The notes: a model not told the origin generated them from the letters alone. A DNA stretch of 64,000 bases from CAYLLT01 sp964384465 (GCA_964384465.1 CAYLLT010000011.1:14619-78618), one strand, 5' to 3'; counted from the stretch's first letter, positions 1-8,611 are shown. A program made the numbers and translations.

Positions 1-107
1 CAAGTGAACTGAACCGGACCAAAAACAGCTATGCCAAGGGCTTACGGCAGTTTCCGGCGGCGGCGGCAGGCTTGACGCGCGACTTTGTACCTTTGTACAT
101 TCAGGGG

Positions 108-809
108 ATGAGCGACGAGGAATCCGTGCCATTTCCGCCCGATCGCGGCCCAACAGGCAAGACCGACCCCGTGCCGGCGCCGGCCGTTCGCCGGTTGAGT
201 TTGTACCTTCGTGAACTCGAAGGGTTCCTGCGGCACGATCGGCAGACGATCTCCAGCAAGCAACTGGGAGAATCTTTGAGCCTCACGGATGCGCAGGTTC
301 GCAAGGACCTGGCGTACTTCGGGCAGTTCGGTCATCCGGGGATCGGGTATCGGGTGGACGAGCTGGTGACGCGGATCAAATGCATTCTGGGGACGGACCG
401 GACGTGGAACGTGCTGCTGGTCGGTGCGGGGAACCTGGGCAGCGCGCTGCTCAGTTACCGCGGGTTCTCGAAGAAGGGTTTTCAGATCGTGGCCGTTTTC
501 GACAACGATCCGAAGAAGGTCGGGCAGCGGATCGGGCCGGAGAAGAAGCTGGAGATCATCAGCATCTCGCGGCTTGCGGAGGTGATCGCCGAGCGGGGCA
601 TTCAGATGGCGATCATTTCGGTGCCGGCGGATGTGGCCCAATCGGTGGCGGAGGGGCTGGTGGCGGCGGGGATTAGAGGTATTCTAAACTTCGCGCCAGC
701 GTCGTTGAATGTGCCGGACAGCGTGCCGCTGGCGTCGGTGGATCTGGCCGTTCACCTGGAGCAACTGGCGTTCCGCATATCGGCGAACCAACTGGCGAAT
801 CAGAAGTAG
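108..809 (+). CDS. rex: Redox-sensing transcriptional repressor Rex
   Basis: Rex binds DNA when NAD+ is abundant and is released by NADH, so it usually controls fermentative and respiratory genes. The N-terminal third reads as a winged helix (SLYLRELEGFL, then SSKQLGESLSLTDAQVRKDL and FGQFGHPGIGY, all typical of Rex). A Rossmann NADH site follows (LLVGAGNLGSALLSY, then VAVFDNDPKK), and the C-terminal FAPASLNVP and LAVHLEQLAF match the dimerising end. The ATG at 108 gives 233 residues. A TTG at 72 would add 12 residues, so the start is uncertain. The direct repeat tttgtacc/tttgtaca at 84-99 would then lie in the leader. The family assignment is certain; the targets cannot be told from this window. 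Confidence 0.95.
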   Translation: MSDEESVPFPPDRGPTGKTDPVPAPAVRRLSLYLRELEGFLRHDRQTISSKQLGESLSLTDAQVRKDLAYFGQFGHPGIGYRVDELVTRIKCILGTDRTWNVLLVGAGNLGSALLSYRGFSKKGFQIVAVFDNDPKKVGQRIGPEKKLEIISISRLAEVIAERGIQMAIISVPADVAQSVAEGLVAAGIRGILNFAPASLNVPDSVPLASVDLAVHLEQLAFRISANQLANQK

Positions 810-853
810 GGTTCAGGGGGCAGGGTTCAGGGTTCAGGAGTCGGGGTTTCGCA

Positions 854-1108
854 GTGGACGGTTATGATGATGATGACGATCGCGATGCGCCGCAGGAGAT
901 CGACCTCGAGCGGGAAACGGATGATAGGGTCGAATGCTCCCGGTGCGGGGCATCCGTCTGGGAAGAGGCTCCCCGCTGCCCGAATTGCGGATACTGGCTT
1001 TCAGAAGAGTCGTCCGCGACGGATCGTTCGCGGCGATGGCTGTGGCCGATGATCGTCGCGGTTCTGATCGCGGTGATCCTGGTGATGTGGCACGGACTGG
1101 GGCGTTAG
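854..1108 (+). CDS. Small zinc-ribbon protein with C-terminal membrane anchor
   Basis: 84 residues from a GTG start. An acidic N-terminus (DDDDDRD) is followed by a CxxC...CxxC zinc ribbon (CSRCG, then CPNCG) and one transmembrane helix near the C-terminus (LWPMIVAVLIAVILVMW). This is the usual plan of small cytoplasmic zinc ribbons tethered to the inner membrane. It ends 2 nt before the next small membrane gene and runs in line with hemB, so it is probably co-transcribed. Function unknown. Confidence 0.75.
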   Translation: MDGYDDDDDRDAPQEIDLERETDDRVECSRCGASVWEEAPRCPNCGYWLSEESSATDRSRRWLWPMIVAVLIAVILVMWHGLGR

Positions 1109-1109
1109 C

Positions 1110-1346
1110 ATGCCCAAGTGGTTCCGGACCTATGAGGGCTGGTGGTTTTCACCTTTCCGTGAATGGTTCAGCACGGCAGTGATTGTTTTCCCGTTACTGT
1201 TGGCCCTGCTCCTAAGTTTTCTGTTACCATCACTGAGTTCGATTAGAAAGGCCAAGATTCGTGCCATTTCCCCAACAACGCTTCCGGCGACTGCGGTCAC
1301 ATCCGGCCCTGCGGCGGATGATTCGTCAGACGCGCCTGACCGTTGA
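1110..1346 (+). CDS. Small membrane protein, unknown
   Basis: The ATG lies immediately after the stop of the zinc-ribbon gene. The product is 78 residues with one strong transmembrane segment (VIVFPLLLALLLSFLLP) after an aromatic N-terminus (WFRTYEGWWFSPF). The last 86 nt overlap the start of hemB in another frame, which is longer than a usual operon overlap, so the true gene might end differently or not be expressed. No family recognised. Confidence 0.45.
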   Translation: MPKWFRTYEGWWFSPFREWFSTAVIVFPLLLALLLSFLLPSLSSIRKAKIRAISPTTLPATAVTSGPAADDSSDAPDR

Positions 1347-2259
1347 CCAACTCGTTTATCCGCTGTTTGTGCGGCCGGGGTCGCGGGTGCGGCAGGCGAT
1401 CGCTTCGATGCCTGGTCAGTTTCAGTTCTCGGTGGATACGGTGGTCGAGGAGTGCCGGGCGGTGGCCGAGTTAGGGATACCGGCGGTGCTTCTTTTTGGA
1501 ATACCCGAGCGCAAGGATGCGAGCGGGACGGAGGCCTCGCGCGAGGATGGGATCGTTCAGCAAGCCGTGCGGGCGATCAAGCAGTCGCGGCCCGATCTGC
1601 TGGTAATTACCGATGTCTGCCTCTGCGAGTACACGGATCACGGGCACTGCGGCGTGATCGTCGAGCGGGGCGGCGGGCGGAAGGACGTGGACAACGACCG
1701 GACGCTGCCGCTGCTGGTGAAGGAGGCCGTATCGCACGTCAAAGCGGGGGCGGACATGGTGGCGCCGTCGGACATGATGGACGGGCGCGTGGCGGCGATT
1801 CGGGCGGGGCTGGACGAGGCCGGTCACAACGAGACGCCGATCATGTCTTACGCGGCGAAATATGCGAGCAGCTACTACGGGCCGTTCCGCGATGCGGCCG
1901 AATCGCCGCCGCAGTTCGGCGACCGCAAGACGTATCAGATGGACTTCGCCAATGCCGACGAGGCGCTGCGCGAGGTGGCGGCGGACATCGAGGAAGGCGC
2001 CGACATCGTGATGGTCAAGCCGGCGATCAACTATCTGGACATCATCTGGCGGGTGAAGGAGCGGTTCGGCGTTCCAACGGCGGCGTATCACGTCAGCGGG
2101 GAATTTGCGGCCATCAAAGCGGCGGCCGCCAATGGATGGATCGATGAGCAGGGCGCGGTCGTGGAATCGACGACGGCGATCGCGCGGGCGGGGGCGGACA
2201 TCATCATCACCTATTTCGCCAAGGATCTCGCGCAGTGGCTCCGCGCGGGAACGATCTGA
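1261..2259 (+). CDS. hemB: Delta-aminolevulinic acid dehydratase (porphobilinogen synthase)
   Basis: Condenses two 5-aminolevulinate molecules into porphobilinogen in tetrapyrrole biosynthesis. The product is 332 residues, the usual length. The zinc-type cysteine cluster is present (DVCLCEYTDHGHCGV). The two Schiff-base lysines are K200 (SYAAKYASSYYGPFR) and K253 (VMVKPAINYLD). APSDMMDGRV and YHVSGEFA are further family signatures. The GTG start is chosen because the N-terminus (FRRLRSHPALRRMIRQT) aligns with the usual HemB start. The zinc cysteines argue against the magnesium-only type. Confidence 0.98.
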   Translation: MPFPQQRFRRLRSHPALRRMIRQTRLTVDQLVYPLFVRPGSRVRQAIASMPGQFQFSVDTVVEECRAVAELGIPAVLLFGIPERKDASGTEASREDGIVQQAVRAIKQSRPDLLVITDVCLCEYTDHGHCGVIVERGGGRKDVDNDRTLPLLVKEAVSHVKAGADMVAPSDMMDGRVAAIRAGLDEAGHNETPIMSYAAKYASSYYGPFRDAAESPPQFGDRKTYQMDFANADEALREVAADIEEGADIVMVKPAINYLDIIWRVKERFGVPTAAYHVSGEFAAIKAAAANGWIDEQGAVVESTTAIARAGADIIITYFAKDLAQWLRAGTI

Positions 2260-2264
2260 GAGCG

Positions 2265-2374
2265 TGCGTGAGATGGCTTTTCAGAGCCGCGCCCGTAAGG
2301 AAGCGGGCCGCAGAGAACCGCTCCCTCACGGTCGCGGCTCGGATAGTTCGACCGCTTCTCACACACCCTCTGAG
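2265..2374. repeat. Intergenic hairpin repeat, copy A
   Basis: About 110 bp downstream of hemB that recurs with high identity at 43222-43337. Inside it, gagccgcgcccgtaagga pairs imperfectly with tccctcacggtcgcggctc to form a long hairpin. The ends tgcgtgag and ctctgag are also shared. It behaves like a dispersed REP-type element. No gene is visible in 2260-2450. Confidence 0.7.
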
Positions 2375-2485
2375 ACACATCGTAAGTCGCAAGCGGTGCC
2401 TGATGGTGTGGGAGCGTCCCGCACCGTCCTATGCGGTTCGCCCACTTGTTACAAACCCTTTACAAGCGGGGCCGGAAACCTGGTG

Positions 2486-2491
2486 TATACT
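2486..2491 (+). promoter_or_regulatory. Probable -10 box of the DUF1573 gene
   Basis: TATACT lies 44 nt upstream of the ATG at 2536, leaving a leader of about 38 nt that carries the ribosome-binding site aggagg at 2522-2527. The best -35-like hexamer (TTTACA, 2459-2464) has a 21-nt spacer, which is too long, so only the -10 is proposed. Confidence 0.35.
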
Positions 2492-2535
2492 GAGGGTGAA
2501 GCTGTGGTCCTGTCATTTCTCAGGAGGTTGTGCCC

Positions 2536-3729
2536 ATGTCGAGTTGGAATCGTTGGAACGGTCTGTCTGTCAACTTTACCGGTGTGATGGCGATTGCGGC
2601 GGCCTTCGCGCCGACCGGTGTGGCGCAGGCCGTACCGGCTACTCGCCCCGCGGCGGCACAGACGCAGCCGGCCGGGCCGGCGCCGAAGATTCACTGCGAG
2701 AAGCCGATTTACGAATTCCCCGATGCGTGGGGCGGCGAGAAGGTCGAGCACACGTTCATCATTCGCAACGACGGCAACGCGACGCTGAAGATCCCTCCGG
2801 GTGGCGTCAAGCCGTCGTGCGGGTGCACGGTGGCCGGCAAATACGATGAGACGATTGAACCGGGCAAGGAGGGCAAAATTCCCGTGGCCTTGAACACCGC
2901 GCGGCAGAACGTACCGATTCTCAAGACGATTCACGTCCAGAGCAATGACCCGATCACCCCGGACCTGACGCTGACGCTCAAAGGCAACATCAAGATGCGG
3001 ATCGGGATGGAGCCGGTCATCGGCGCGGCGTGGGGCCGGATCGGTCCGCAGTCGCCGGACAGCAAGACCATCAAGCTGACCAACTCCACGCGCACGCCGA
3101 TGAAGCTCCAGCCGATCCCGCTGAGCGAGGCCGAGCAGAAGATGTTCGCGTTCACCCTAAAGGAAATCGAGCCCGGCAAAGCGGCCGAGGTCGTGGTCAG
3201 CCTGAAGAAGCCGGTAAAAGAAGGATCGAGCTTCGCCAACCTGCGGTTCAACACGGGTATTACCGAAGAGCCGGAAGTGACCATCCCGTGCAATGCGTTT
3301 GTGGCGCCGGCAGGAGAGCCGAACCAGCCGGTGCAGCAGCCTGTCGCCCAAAAGCCCACGACCTTTCCTGCGCGGGCGACAGGCCGGCGGGTTGAAGTCA
3401 GCCCGGCGGAAGTGACAGTGAACGCCGGCGACCGCCTGCAACGCAGTGTCGTCGCGATCCTCAATCATGGAGCGAAAAAGTTGAACGTCCTGAGCGTGAA
3501 ATCGAGCAACGATCGGGTCCGCACGCAGTTCTATCCGGAGGTGGATGGGAAATCCTACAAGCTGCTGCTGAGCATCCCGCCCATTTCCGACCAGGATCGG
3601 TACAAGGCGACCGGCCCGGATCAGGTGACGATCCGGACGGACGATGCCGAGTTCGGCGAAATTGTGATCCCCATCCGCGTGAGTGCGGTACAAGTGAAGC
3701 CGACGGACAAGTTGTCGCGCAGTCATTGA
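2536..3729 (+). CDS. Exported DUF1573 protein
   Basis: 397 residues. The ATG at 2536 is preferred over the GTG at 2530 because aggagg sits 8 nt upstream. A signal peptide (hydrophobic VMAIAAAFAPTGVAQA) leads into a Pro/Ala/Thr-rich linker and a DUF1573 immunoglobulin-like fold (YEFPDAWGGEKVEHTFIIRN, then VKPSCGCTVA with the typical CGC, then IHVQSNDP). A second such fold near the C-terminus has NVLSVKSSND and VTIRTDDAEFGE. DUF1573 proteins are periplasmic or surface proteins of unknown biochemical role and are abundant in Planctomycetota and Bacteroidota. The gene stands alone with its own promoter region. Confidence 0.85.
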   Translation: MSSWNRWNGLSVNFTGVMAIAAAFAPTGVAQAVPATRPAAAQTQPAGPAPKIHCEKPIYEFPDAWGGEKVEHTFIIRNDGNATLKIPPGGVKPSCGCTVAGKYDETIEPGKEGKIPVALNTARQNVPILKTIHVQSNDPITPDLTLTLKGNIKMRIGMEPVIGAAWGRIGPQSPDSKTIKLTNSTRTPMKLQPIPLSEAEQKMFAFTLKEIEPGKAAEVVVSLKKPVKEGSSFANLRFNTGITEEPEVTIPCNAFVAPAGEPNQPVQQPVAQKPTTFPARATGRRVEVSPAEVTVNAGDRLQRSVVAILNHGAKKLNVLSVKSSNDRVRTQFYPEVDGKSYKLLLSIPPISDQDRYKATGPDQVTIRTDDAEFGEIVIPIRVSAVQVKPTDKLSRSH

Positions 3730-3742
3730 AAGACTGCTTCGC

Positions 3743-3771
3743 AACCTCACCGGCGAGACGCCGGTGCCACA
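3743..3771. repeat. GETPAP-type palindromic element, intergenic copy
   Basis: ctcaccggcgagacgccggtgccacaac, with tcaccggc pairing to gccggtg around cgaga. The same palindrome type (gcaggcgagacgcctgcaccac) is found in frame inside the VWA gene at 32071-32095. Here it lies between two genes, just upstream of the ribosome-binding site of the next one. Confidence 0.6.
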
Positions 3772-3785
3772 ACGGAGATTTAATC

Positions 3786-5036
3786 ATGAATCGGACTGCA
3801 TGGCTGTTACCGGGTTTTGCGCTATTGATTCCTGCGTCAGTGCAGGCGAGTGAGATCGTGGTGCACGAATGGGGGACGTTCACGTCGCTCCAGAACGAGC
3901 GCGGGGAAGCGATCGGCGGGATCAATGTGGATACGGAACCACTGCCGGGGTTCGTGCACAATTTTGCGCTGGCCGTGCTGCCGAATGCCGCTCCATTGGG
4001 CGGGAAGGGGCTGTCCATAGGGGCGCCGCGGATGGATATCACGATGCGCCTGGAGACGCCGGTGATTTACTTTCATCTGCCGGCGAGGGCGGCGAAGCCG
4101 ATGAAGCTTGATGCGCGCGTGCGTTTTCGTGGCGGGTGGTTGACGCAATTTTATCCGGATGCCGATGCGGAAATCGATGGAACGGCCGTGGTAAAGCAGC
4201 CGAAGGGCCTGATAGGGGCGGCGACGGTTGGCGGGCTGGCATGGCGGGGGCTTCGGGTGGGGACTGCGGCGAGCGGGCCGAAGACGGAGAGCCACGTTTG
4301 GCTGGCGCCGCGTCGGGTGCAGGCGGATGCGGTGACGACGCAGAAGGGGCAGAGCGAACAGTACCTCTTTTATCGCGGGGTTGGGCATCTGGACGCGCCG
4401 CTGCGCGCGGTACGCACGAGTGCTGACACTCTCGATATTCGCAGCCAGATCGATGCGAAGGTTGTCAGCGCGTCGGCGCTGCGGATTCCACAGTTGTGGC
4501 TGGTGGACGTGCAGCTTGGGGGGCAGGTGGCGTTCCGATCCGTCGGTGCACGGAACGTGCAGGAGACGGGTGAAACGATCTCCGCACGATTCGAAAAGCA
4601 CGATCACGCCGCTTCGAACCTGGCGAGCTTGAAGGCGGAGCTGCGCGGGGCCTTGGTGGCGGACGGGCTGTTCGAGGATGAGGCGGATGCGCTGCTGCGG
4701 ACGTGGGAGGCGTCGTACTTCCAGCAGACCGGACAGCGACTCTTCTTCCTGGTGCCGCGTGCGTGGACGGATGCTTACCTGCCGCTGGAGTTCTCGGTGC
4801 CGAGCCGAATTCAGCGGACGATGGTCGGGCGGATCGAGCTGGTCACACCGCAGCAGCGCGAGGCGATGAAGCAACTGGCTGAGCTGCCTGGCGACGGGAA
4901 GGATAAGGAGATCGTGAAGCGACGAGGCGAACTTTACAAGCAACTGGGGCGGTTTGGCAATGCGATGCTCCTTGACGATCAGAGGCAGCGGCTGCGCGAG
5001 GGGCCGCCGAAGGAGCAGGCTTCGATACAGAAGTGA
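3786..5036 (+). CDS. Exported protein of unknown function
   Basis: 416 residues from the ATG at 3786, with ggag about 9 nt upstream. A clear signal peptide (WLLPGFALLIPASVQA) ends at ASE. The mature protein starts with EIVVHEWGTFTSLQ, a signature I associate with a family of exported planctomycete and deltaproteobacterial proteins of unknown function. The C-terminal part is charged and helical (QQREAMKQLAEL, KEIVKRRGELYKQL). No catalytic motif is recognised. It lies just upstream of a two-component system but has its own spacing and is probably a separate unit. Confidence 0.7.
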   Translation: MNRTAWLLPGFALLIPASVQASEIVVHEWGTFTSLQNERGEAIGGINVDTEPLPGFVHNFALAVLPNAAPLGGKGLSIGAPRMDITMRLETPVIYFHLPARAAKPMKLDARVRFRGGWLTQFYPDADAEIDGTAVVKQPKGLIGAATVGGLAWRGLRVGTAASGPKTESHVWLAPRRVQADAVTTQKGQSEQYLFYRGVGHLDAPLRAVRTSADTLDIRSQIDAKVVSASALRIPQLWLVDVQLGGQVAFRSVGARNVQETGETISARFEKHDHAASNLASLKAELRGALVADGLFEDEADALLRTWEASYFQQTGQRLFFLVPRAWTDAYLPLEFSVPSRIQRTMVGRIELVTPQQREAMKQLAELPGDGKDKEIVKRRGELYKQLGRFGNAMLLDDQRQRLREGPPKEQASIQK

Positions 5037-5042
5037 TCGGAG

Positions 5043-5048
5043 TATAAT
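5043..5048 (+). promoter_or_regulatory. Probable -10 box of the two-component operon
   Basis: A perfect TATAAT just after the preceding stop, 28 nt upstream of the response-regulator ATG at 5077. The -35 region (TTCGAT at 5021-5026, 16-nt spacer) is weak. The leader would be about 22 nt. Confidence 0.45.
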
Positions 5049-5076
5049 AGCCGTGAGATTTATGGCGGACTGATTC

Positions 5077-5805
5077 ATGAAGCCGCGGCGCATTCTGATC
5101 GTCGAAGATGATTCGGCCATTCGCCGGGGCATCGTGGACGCGCTGCAATTTGAAGGCTATACGCCGCTCGAGGCCGCCGACGGACGGCGCGGGCTGGATA
5201 TGGCCGTGGGCGTCGATTGCGATTTGATCCTGCTGGACCTGGTGCTGCCGGGCGGCGATGGGCTGGACATTCTGCGGCAGGTGCGGGCCGTGCGTCCGAC
5301 GCTGCCGATCATCATCATGACCGCGCGGGGGGAGGAAGCCGATCGCGTGCGGGGCCTTCAGCTCGGCGCGGACGACTACGTGGTCAAGCCGTTCAGCGTC
5401 AAAGAGCTGATGGCCCGCGTGGAGGCGGTGCTGCGACGATCGGCCGAACGGCCCACCGACGTGCGCGAAGTGCGATTTGCCGGTGGTGTCGCGGACCTGG
5501 CGCGATGCGAGATCCGCCTGAACGACGGCAAACGAACCGAGCTTTCCGAACGCGAGACGGAACTCCTGCGCTACCTGGCGGCGAACGGCGGCCGGGTCAT
5601 CTCGCGCGAAGAAATCCTGACCCGCGTGTGGCGGCTGGACCCGCGCGGCGTCGAGACGCGGACCATCGACATGCACGTCGCCCGCTTGCGTGAAAAGATG
5701 CGCGATGATCCGGAACAGCCGTTTATCCTGCTGACCGTGCGCGGGAAGGGTTATCGGTTTTCGGCTCGACCTGGCTCGCCGGAGCCCGGCGCCGAGGAGA
5801 CATGA
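5077..5805 (+). CDS. OmpR/PhoB-family response regulator
   Basis: 242 residues. The receiver domain (1-120) has the acidic pocket D11/D12 (VEDD), phosphoacceptor D54 (ILLDLVLPGGDG), T82 and K104 (DDYVVKPF). The C-terminal winged helix (about 135-230) has the recognition region VETRTIDMHVARLREKM and the wing LLTVRGKGYRF. Its stop codon overlaps the start of the histidine kinase (atgatg), so the two are translationally coupled. It acts as a DNA-binding regulator; its regulon is not visible. Confidence 0.95.
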   Translation: MKPRRILIVEDDSAIRRGIVDALQFEGYTPLEAADGRRGLDMAVGVDCDLILLDLVLPGGDGLDILRQVRAVRPTLPIIIMTARGEEADRVRGLQLGADDYVVKPFSVKELMARVEAVLRRSAERPTDVREVRFAGGVADLARCEIRLNDGKRTELSERETELLRYLAANGGRVISREEILTRVWRLDPRGVETRTIDMHVARLREKMRDDPEQPFILLTVRGKGYRFSARPGSPEPGAEET

Positions 5806-7550
5806 TGAGGCGGCCGTGGCATGTGGGTGTGGTCTTCGGGGTGTGCCTGGCGGTGGTGCTGGCCGCGATGGGGTGGATCAGCCTGAAGGTGGTCCAGCTC
5901 GATCGGGCGGAAGTGCTGGCCCGCCGCCAGGCAAGACTTGAAGAGAATGTGCGGCTCGCGCTGTGGCGGATGGAGTCGTTGCTGGCGCCGCTGATCGCGC
6001 AGGAGAGCGCGCGGCCTTATTTTGCTTACACGCCGTTTTATCCCGCCGAGCGGGCGTACACGCGGATGTTCGCGGAGATTCAGCCGAACGAGGTGCGGCT
6101 GCCTTCGCCGCTGCTCATCATGACGCCGCCACACGTGCTGGTTCATTTTCAAATCGAGCCGGATGGCAAAATCGGTTCGCCGCAGGCGCCCGGATCGGGG
6201 ATGCGCGAGACGGCGGAGCGCGGGTACACCACGCATGCGCGTATCGAACTCGCAGAGGGGCAACTGTCGCGTCTGCAATCGAGATTGGACCAGGGGAGGT
6301 TATGGTCCACGCTGCCGCTCGGCGGCATGGCGGCGACGATGCCGAACACGGGCGGGATCCTGGCGAATGCGTCTCTGCCGCAGCCGGTGCGCAGCTCGGT
6401 CGAGGGAAGTAAGCGCGAAGCGGCTGCGTCGGCGGCACTGCGGAGCTGGACGAGTCCCGGAAGCTGCGAGATTTGCCCGGATGTGCGGCAGGGGATGATG
6501 CGGCCGATGTGGGTTCAGGACGCGCTGATCCTGGCCCGGCGCGTGTCCGTGGATCGGAAAGAGTATATACAGGGGTGCGAACTGGATTGGCCGGAGATCC
6601 GGCAGTTGCTGATCGCGGACGTGACGGACCTGCTGCCGCAGGCGGACTTGCGGCCGGTGGCTGCGGGTTCCGGCGAGAAGCAGGCGCGGATGCTGGCGGC
6701 GCTGCCGGTGCAATTGATCGCGGGGGATGCGCCGGTCGAGTCGGCCGCGGAGGTGTCGCCGATTCGTATCTCGTTGATGATGGCGTGGGTCTGTGTGCTG
6801 GTGGCGGCGACGGCGGTGGGCGTGCTGCTGCGCGGGGCGGTGGGGCTGAGTGAACGGCGCGGGGCGTTCGTATCGGCAGTGACGCACGAGCTGCGCACGC
6901 CGTTAACGAGCTTGCGCATGTATACGGAGATGCTTGCGGAGGGAATGTTGCCTGACGAGAAGAAACGGGCCGAATATGTGAACACGCTGCGCGTTGAAGC
7001 CGATCGTCTGGCCCACCTGGTGGAGAATGTTCTCTCCTACTCGCGGCTGGAGCGCAATCGCGCGGGCGGACAGATGGTCACGCTGCCGCTCTCGGAGCTG
7101 ATCGCCCAGGTTCAGCCGCGACTGAGTCAGCGTGCCGAGCAGGCGGGTTTGTCGCTCATGGTGCCCGCCGCGGCCGACACGGCCGGTGTCAGCGTGCGAG
7201 CGGATGCGTCGGCCGTCGAGCAGATTCTGTTCAACCTGGTGGACAACGCCTGCAAATATGCCGCCGACGCCTCGGAGCGAACGATCCACGTCGGGTGCGA
7301 ACACGTGGACAGCCGCGTCGCGATTCACGTGCGCGACCACGGCCCCGGTGTCAGCCCGCGCGAGGCCCGCAAATTATTCCGACCGTTCAGCAAATCGGCC
7401 CGCGATGCCGCCAACTCGGCGCCGGGCGTGGGGCTGGGCCTGGCGCTCAGCCGGCGGCTCGCCCGCGATATGGGCGGCGACCTGCGCCTGGATGGAGCGG
7501 CACATGCCGGCGCCTGCTTCGTGCTCATATTGCGTTGCGGGGACTCATAG
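5802..7550 (+). CDS. Membrane sensor histidine kinase
   Basis: 582 residues. An N-terminal transmembrane helix (VGVVFGVCLAVVLAAMGWISL), an extracytoplasmic sensor region of about 290 residues with no recognised domain, and a second helix (LMMAWVCVLVAATAVGVLL) lead directly to a HisKA domain with H362 (VTHELRTPLTSLRMYTEML). The HATPase_c domain has the N box (NLVDNACKYA), G1 (VRDHGPGV) and G2 (GVGLGLALSRRLA). No HAMP domain is obvious between helix 2 and HisKA. It partners the overlapping upstream response regulator. Confidence 0.93.
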   Translation: MMRRPWHVGVVFGVCLAVVLAAMGWISLKVVQLDRAEVLARRQARLEENVRLALWRMESLLAPLIAQESARPYFAYTPFYPAERAYTRMFAEIQPNEVRLPSPLLIMTPPHVLVHFQIEPDGKIGSPQAPGSGMRETAERGYTTHARIELAEGQLSRLQSRLDQGRLWSTLPLGGMAATMPNTGGILANASLPQPVRSSVEGSKREAAASAALRSWTSPGSCEICPDVRQGMMRPMWVQDALILARRVSVDRKEYIQGCELDWPEIRQLLIADVTDLLPQADLRPVAAGSGEKQARMLAALPVQLIAGDAPVESAAEVSPIRISLMMAWVCVLVAATAVGVLLRGAVGLSERRGAFVSAVTHELRTPLTSLRMYTEMLAEGMLPDEKKRAEYVNTLRVEADRLAHLVENVLSYSRLERNRAGGQMVTLPLSELIAQVQPRLSQRAEQAGLSLMVPAAADTAGVSVRADASAVEQILFNLVDNACKYAADASERTIHVGCEHVDSRVAIHVRDHGPGVSPREARKLFRPFSKSARDAANSAPGVGLGLALSRRLARDMGGDLRLDGAAHAGACFVLILRCGDS

Positions 7551-7564
7551 CATTCAAGCCTATT

Positions 7565-7605
7565 CTGTATTGCGGATTTCGGATTGCGAATTGCGGATTG
7601 AAGAA
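7565..7605. repeat. Degenerate gcggattg spacer repeat
   Basis: The stretch ttgcggatttcggattgcgaattgcggattg repeats the word cggatt/gcggattg. It lies between the kinase and the VapBC promoter and resembles the cagattt/gcggatt spacers of the phage-like block. The rest of 7551-7696 shows no gene. Confidence 0.45.
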
Positions 7606-7696
7606 CAACGGACGGGGTGGCGGGTGTGGCGATGAAGCCAGCCTGGCCGAAAGCGATTCTCGTTGGCCTTAACCGCAGCCGTCCGGGTTTCCGGTC

Positions 7697-7725
7697 TTGA
7701 CGCATGGGCATGAAAGTAGTATAAT
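7697..7725 (+). promoter_or_regulatory. Sigma-70 promoter of vapBC, leaderless
   Basis: TTGACG at 7697-7702, a 17-nt spacer and a perfect TATAAT at 7720-7725. The expected transcription start falls on or next to the ATG at 7732, so the mRNA should have no leader. No Shine-Dalgarno sequence precedes that ATG. Confidence 0.75.
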
Positions 7726-7731
7726 GATGTT

Positions 7732-7947
7732 ATGAAATCACATATCAGTGCTACTATTGAAGAGGAGTTGGTCCAGGCCCTGCACAGGATCCGCCGGAGG
7801 GATCGGCGCTCGCTCAGCAACGTGCTGGAGGCGGCGGTGGCGGAATACGTGGAGAAGCGGAGCGGCGGCGAACAGATCGTGACCTCGCCCGGCACGTTCG
7901 CCGGCAGCTTCTCGCGCCGGGAGACCCATGCCAAAACTCGCCGGTAG
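7732..7947 (+). CDS. vapB: Ribbon-helix-helix antitoxin (VapB-like)
   Basis: 71 residues. The N-terminus (MKSHISATIEEELVQALHRI) and RRSLSNVLEAAVAEYVEK form a ribbon-helix-helix fold that binds the operator of its own promoter. The C-terminal tail should wrap the toxin. It overlaps the downstream PIN toxin by 20 nt, the usual tight TA arrangement. Autoregulation through the promoter just upstream is likely. Confidence 0.8.
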   Translation: MKSHISATIEEELVQALHRIRRRDRRSLSNVLEAAVAEYVEKRSGGEQIVTSPGTFAGSFSRRETHAKTRR

Positions 7948-8377
7948 GTGTCTGCTGGACACCAACGTCCTGATCTATGCGACCACCCGCGATGACCCGC
8001 GGCACGTTGCGGCCATGGAGCTGTTCGAACGGGCGCGGGCGGAGGAATTCGACGCGATCATTTCGGTCCAGAATCTGGCCGAGATGTATCCCAACCTGAC
8101 CGGCCCCAAGCGAAAGCCTCCCGACCCGCCGGCGCTGGCCCGGCGCAAAATCGAGTCGATCGCCGGCCTTCGATTCGTGGAGGTCCTGCCGGTGACCGAA
8201 GCGGTCCTGCTGGCGGCGCTGGAGCTCTGCGAGCGGCACGGTACGACCCGGCAGGACTATTTTGACATGCAACTGGCGGCCGCCATGCGGGCCAACCAGG
8301 TGCCGACATTGCTGACGGAGAACACGGCGGACTTCCCGAGGATCGAAGGCATCCGGGTGATCGACCCGTTCAAGTGA
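7928..8377 (+). CDS. vapC: PIN-domain ribonuclease toxin (VapC-like)
   Basis: 149 residues. The PIN active-site acidic residues are in LLDTNVLIY (D11), NLAEMYPNL, DYFDMQLAAAM and NTADFPRI. VapC toxins cut tRNA or rRNA using Mg2+. The gene looks intact. Immediately downstream lies a fragment of elongation factor G, so this TA pair probably sits at a recombination or insertion junction. Confidence 0.85.
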   Translation: MPKLAGRCLLDTNVLIYATTRDDPRHVAAMELFERARAEEFDAIISVQNLAEMYPNLTGPKRKPPDPPALARRKIESIAGLRFVEVLPVTEAVLLAALELCERHGTTRQDYFDMQLAAAMRANQVPTLLTENTADFPRIEGIRVIDPFK

Positions 8378-8533
8378 GCGTCCTGGAGGCTCACGTCTCG
8401 CTCAAAAGAAATGTTCGGCTACGCCACCGAACTGCGAAGCCTCACCCAAGGCCGCGGCACTTGGACGATGGAACCTTCACCCTACGCGATCGTCCCGGCG
8501 CAAATCGCCGAATCGATCCTCGGCACGAGATAA
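8377..8533 (+). pseudogene. Elongation factor G C-terminal remnant
   Basis: Reading from 8411 gives MFGYATELRSLTQGRGTWTM and then about 20 more residues ending GTR before TAA at 8531. This is the unmistakable end of EF-G domain V (MFGYATDLRS.TQGR..FTM). The upstream frame VLEAHVSLK joins it if one A is removed from the aaaa run at 8404-8407, as expected for EF-G (V.LAEMFGYAT). Only about 50 residues of a protein of about 700 remain, with a frameshift, so this is a relic. Confidence 0.75.
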
Positions 8534-8611
8534 TCAGTGATGTCCCTTTTTCATCCTTCACGGAATCCACGAAAGGCGATTTACGTCCTATTGGGAACTC
8601 TCCATAGTGAA

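Noticed and set aside
1..107. A Rex operator upstream of rex
   Set aside because: No sequence close to the TTGTGAAnnnnnnTTCACAA consensus could be found. The tttgtac direct repeat is only suggestive.
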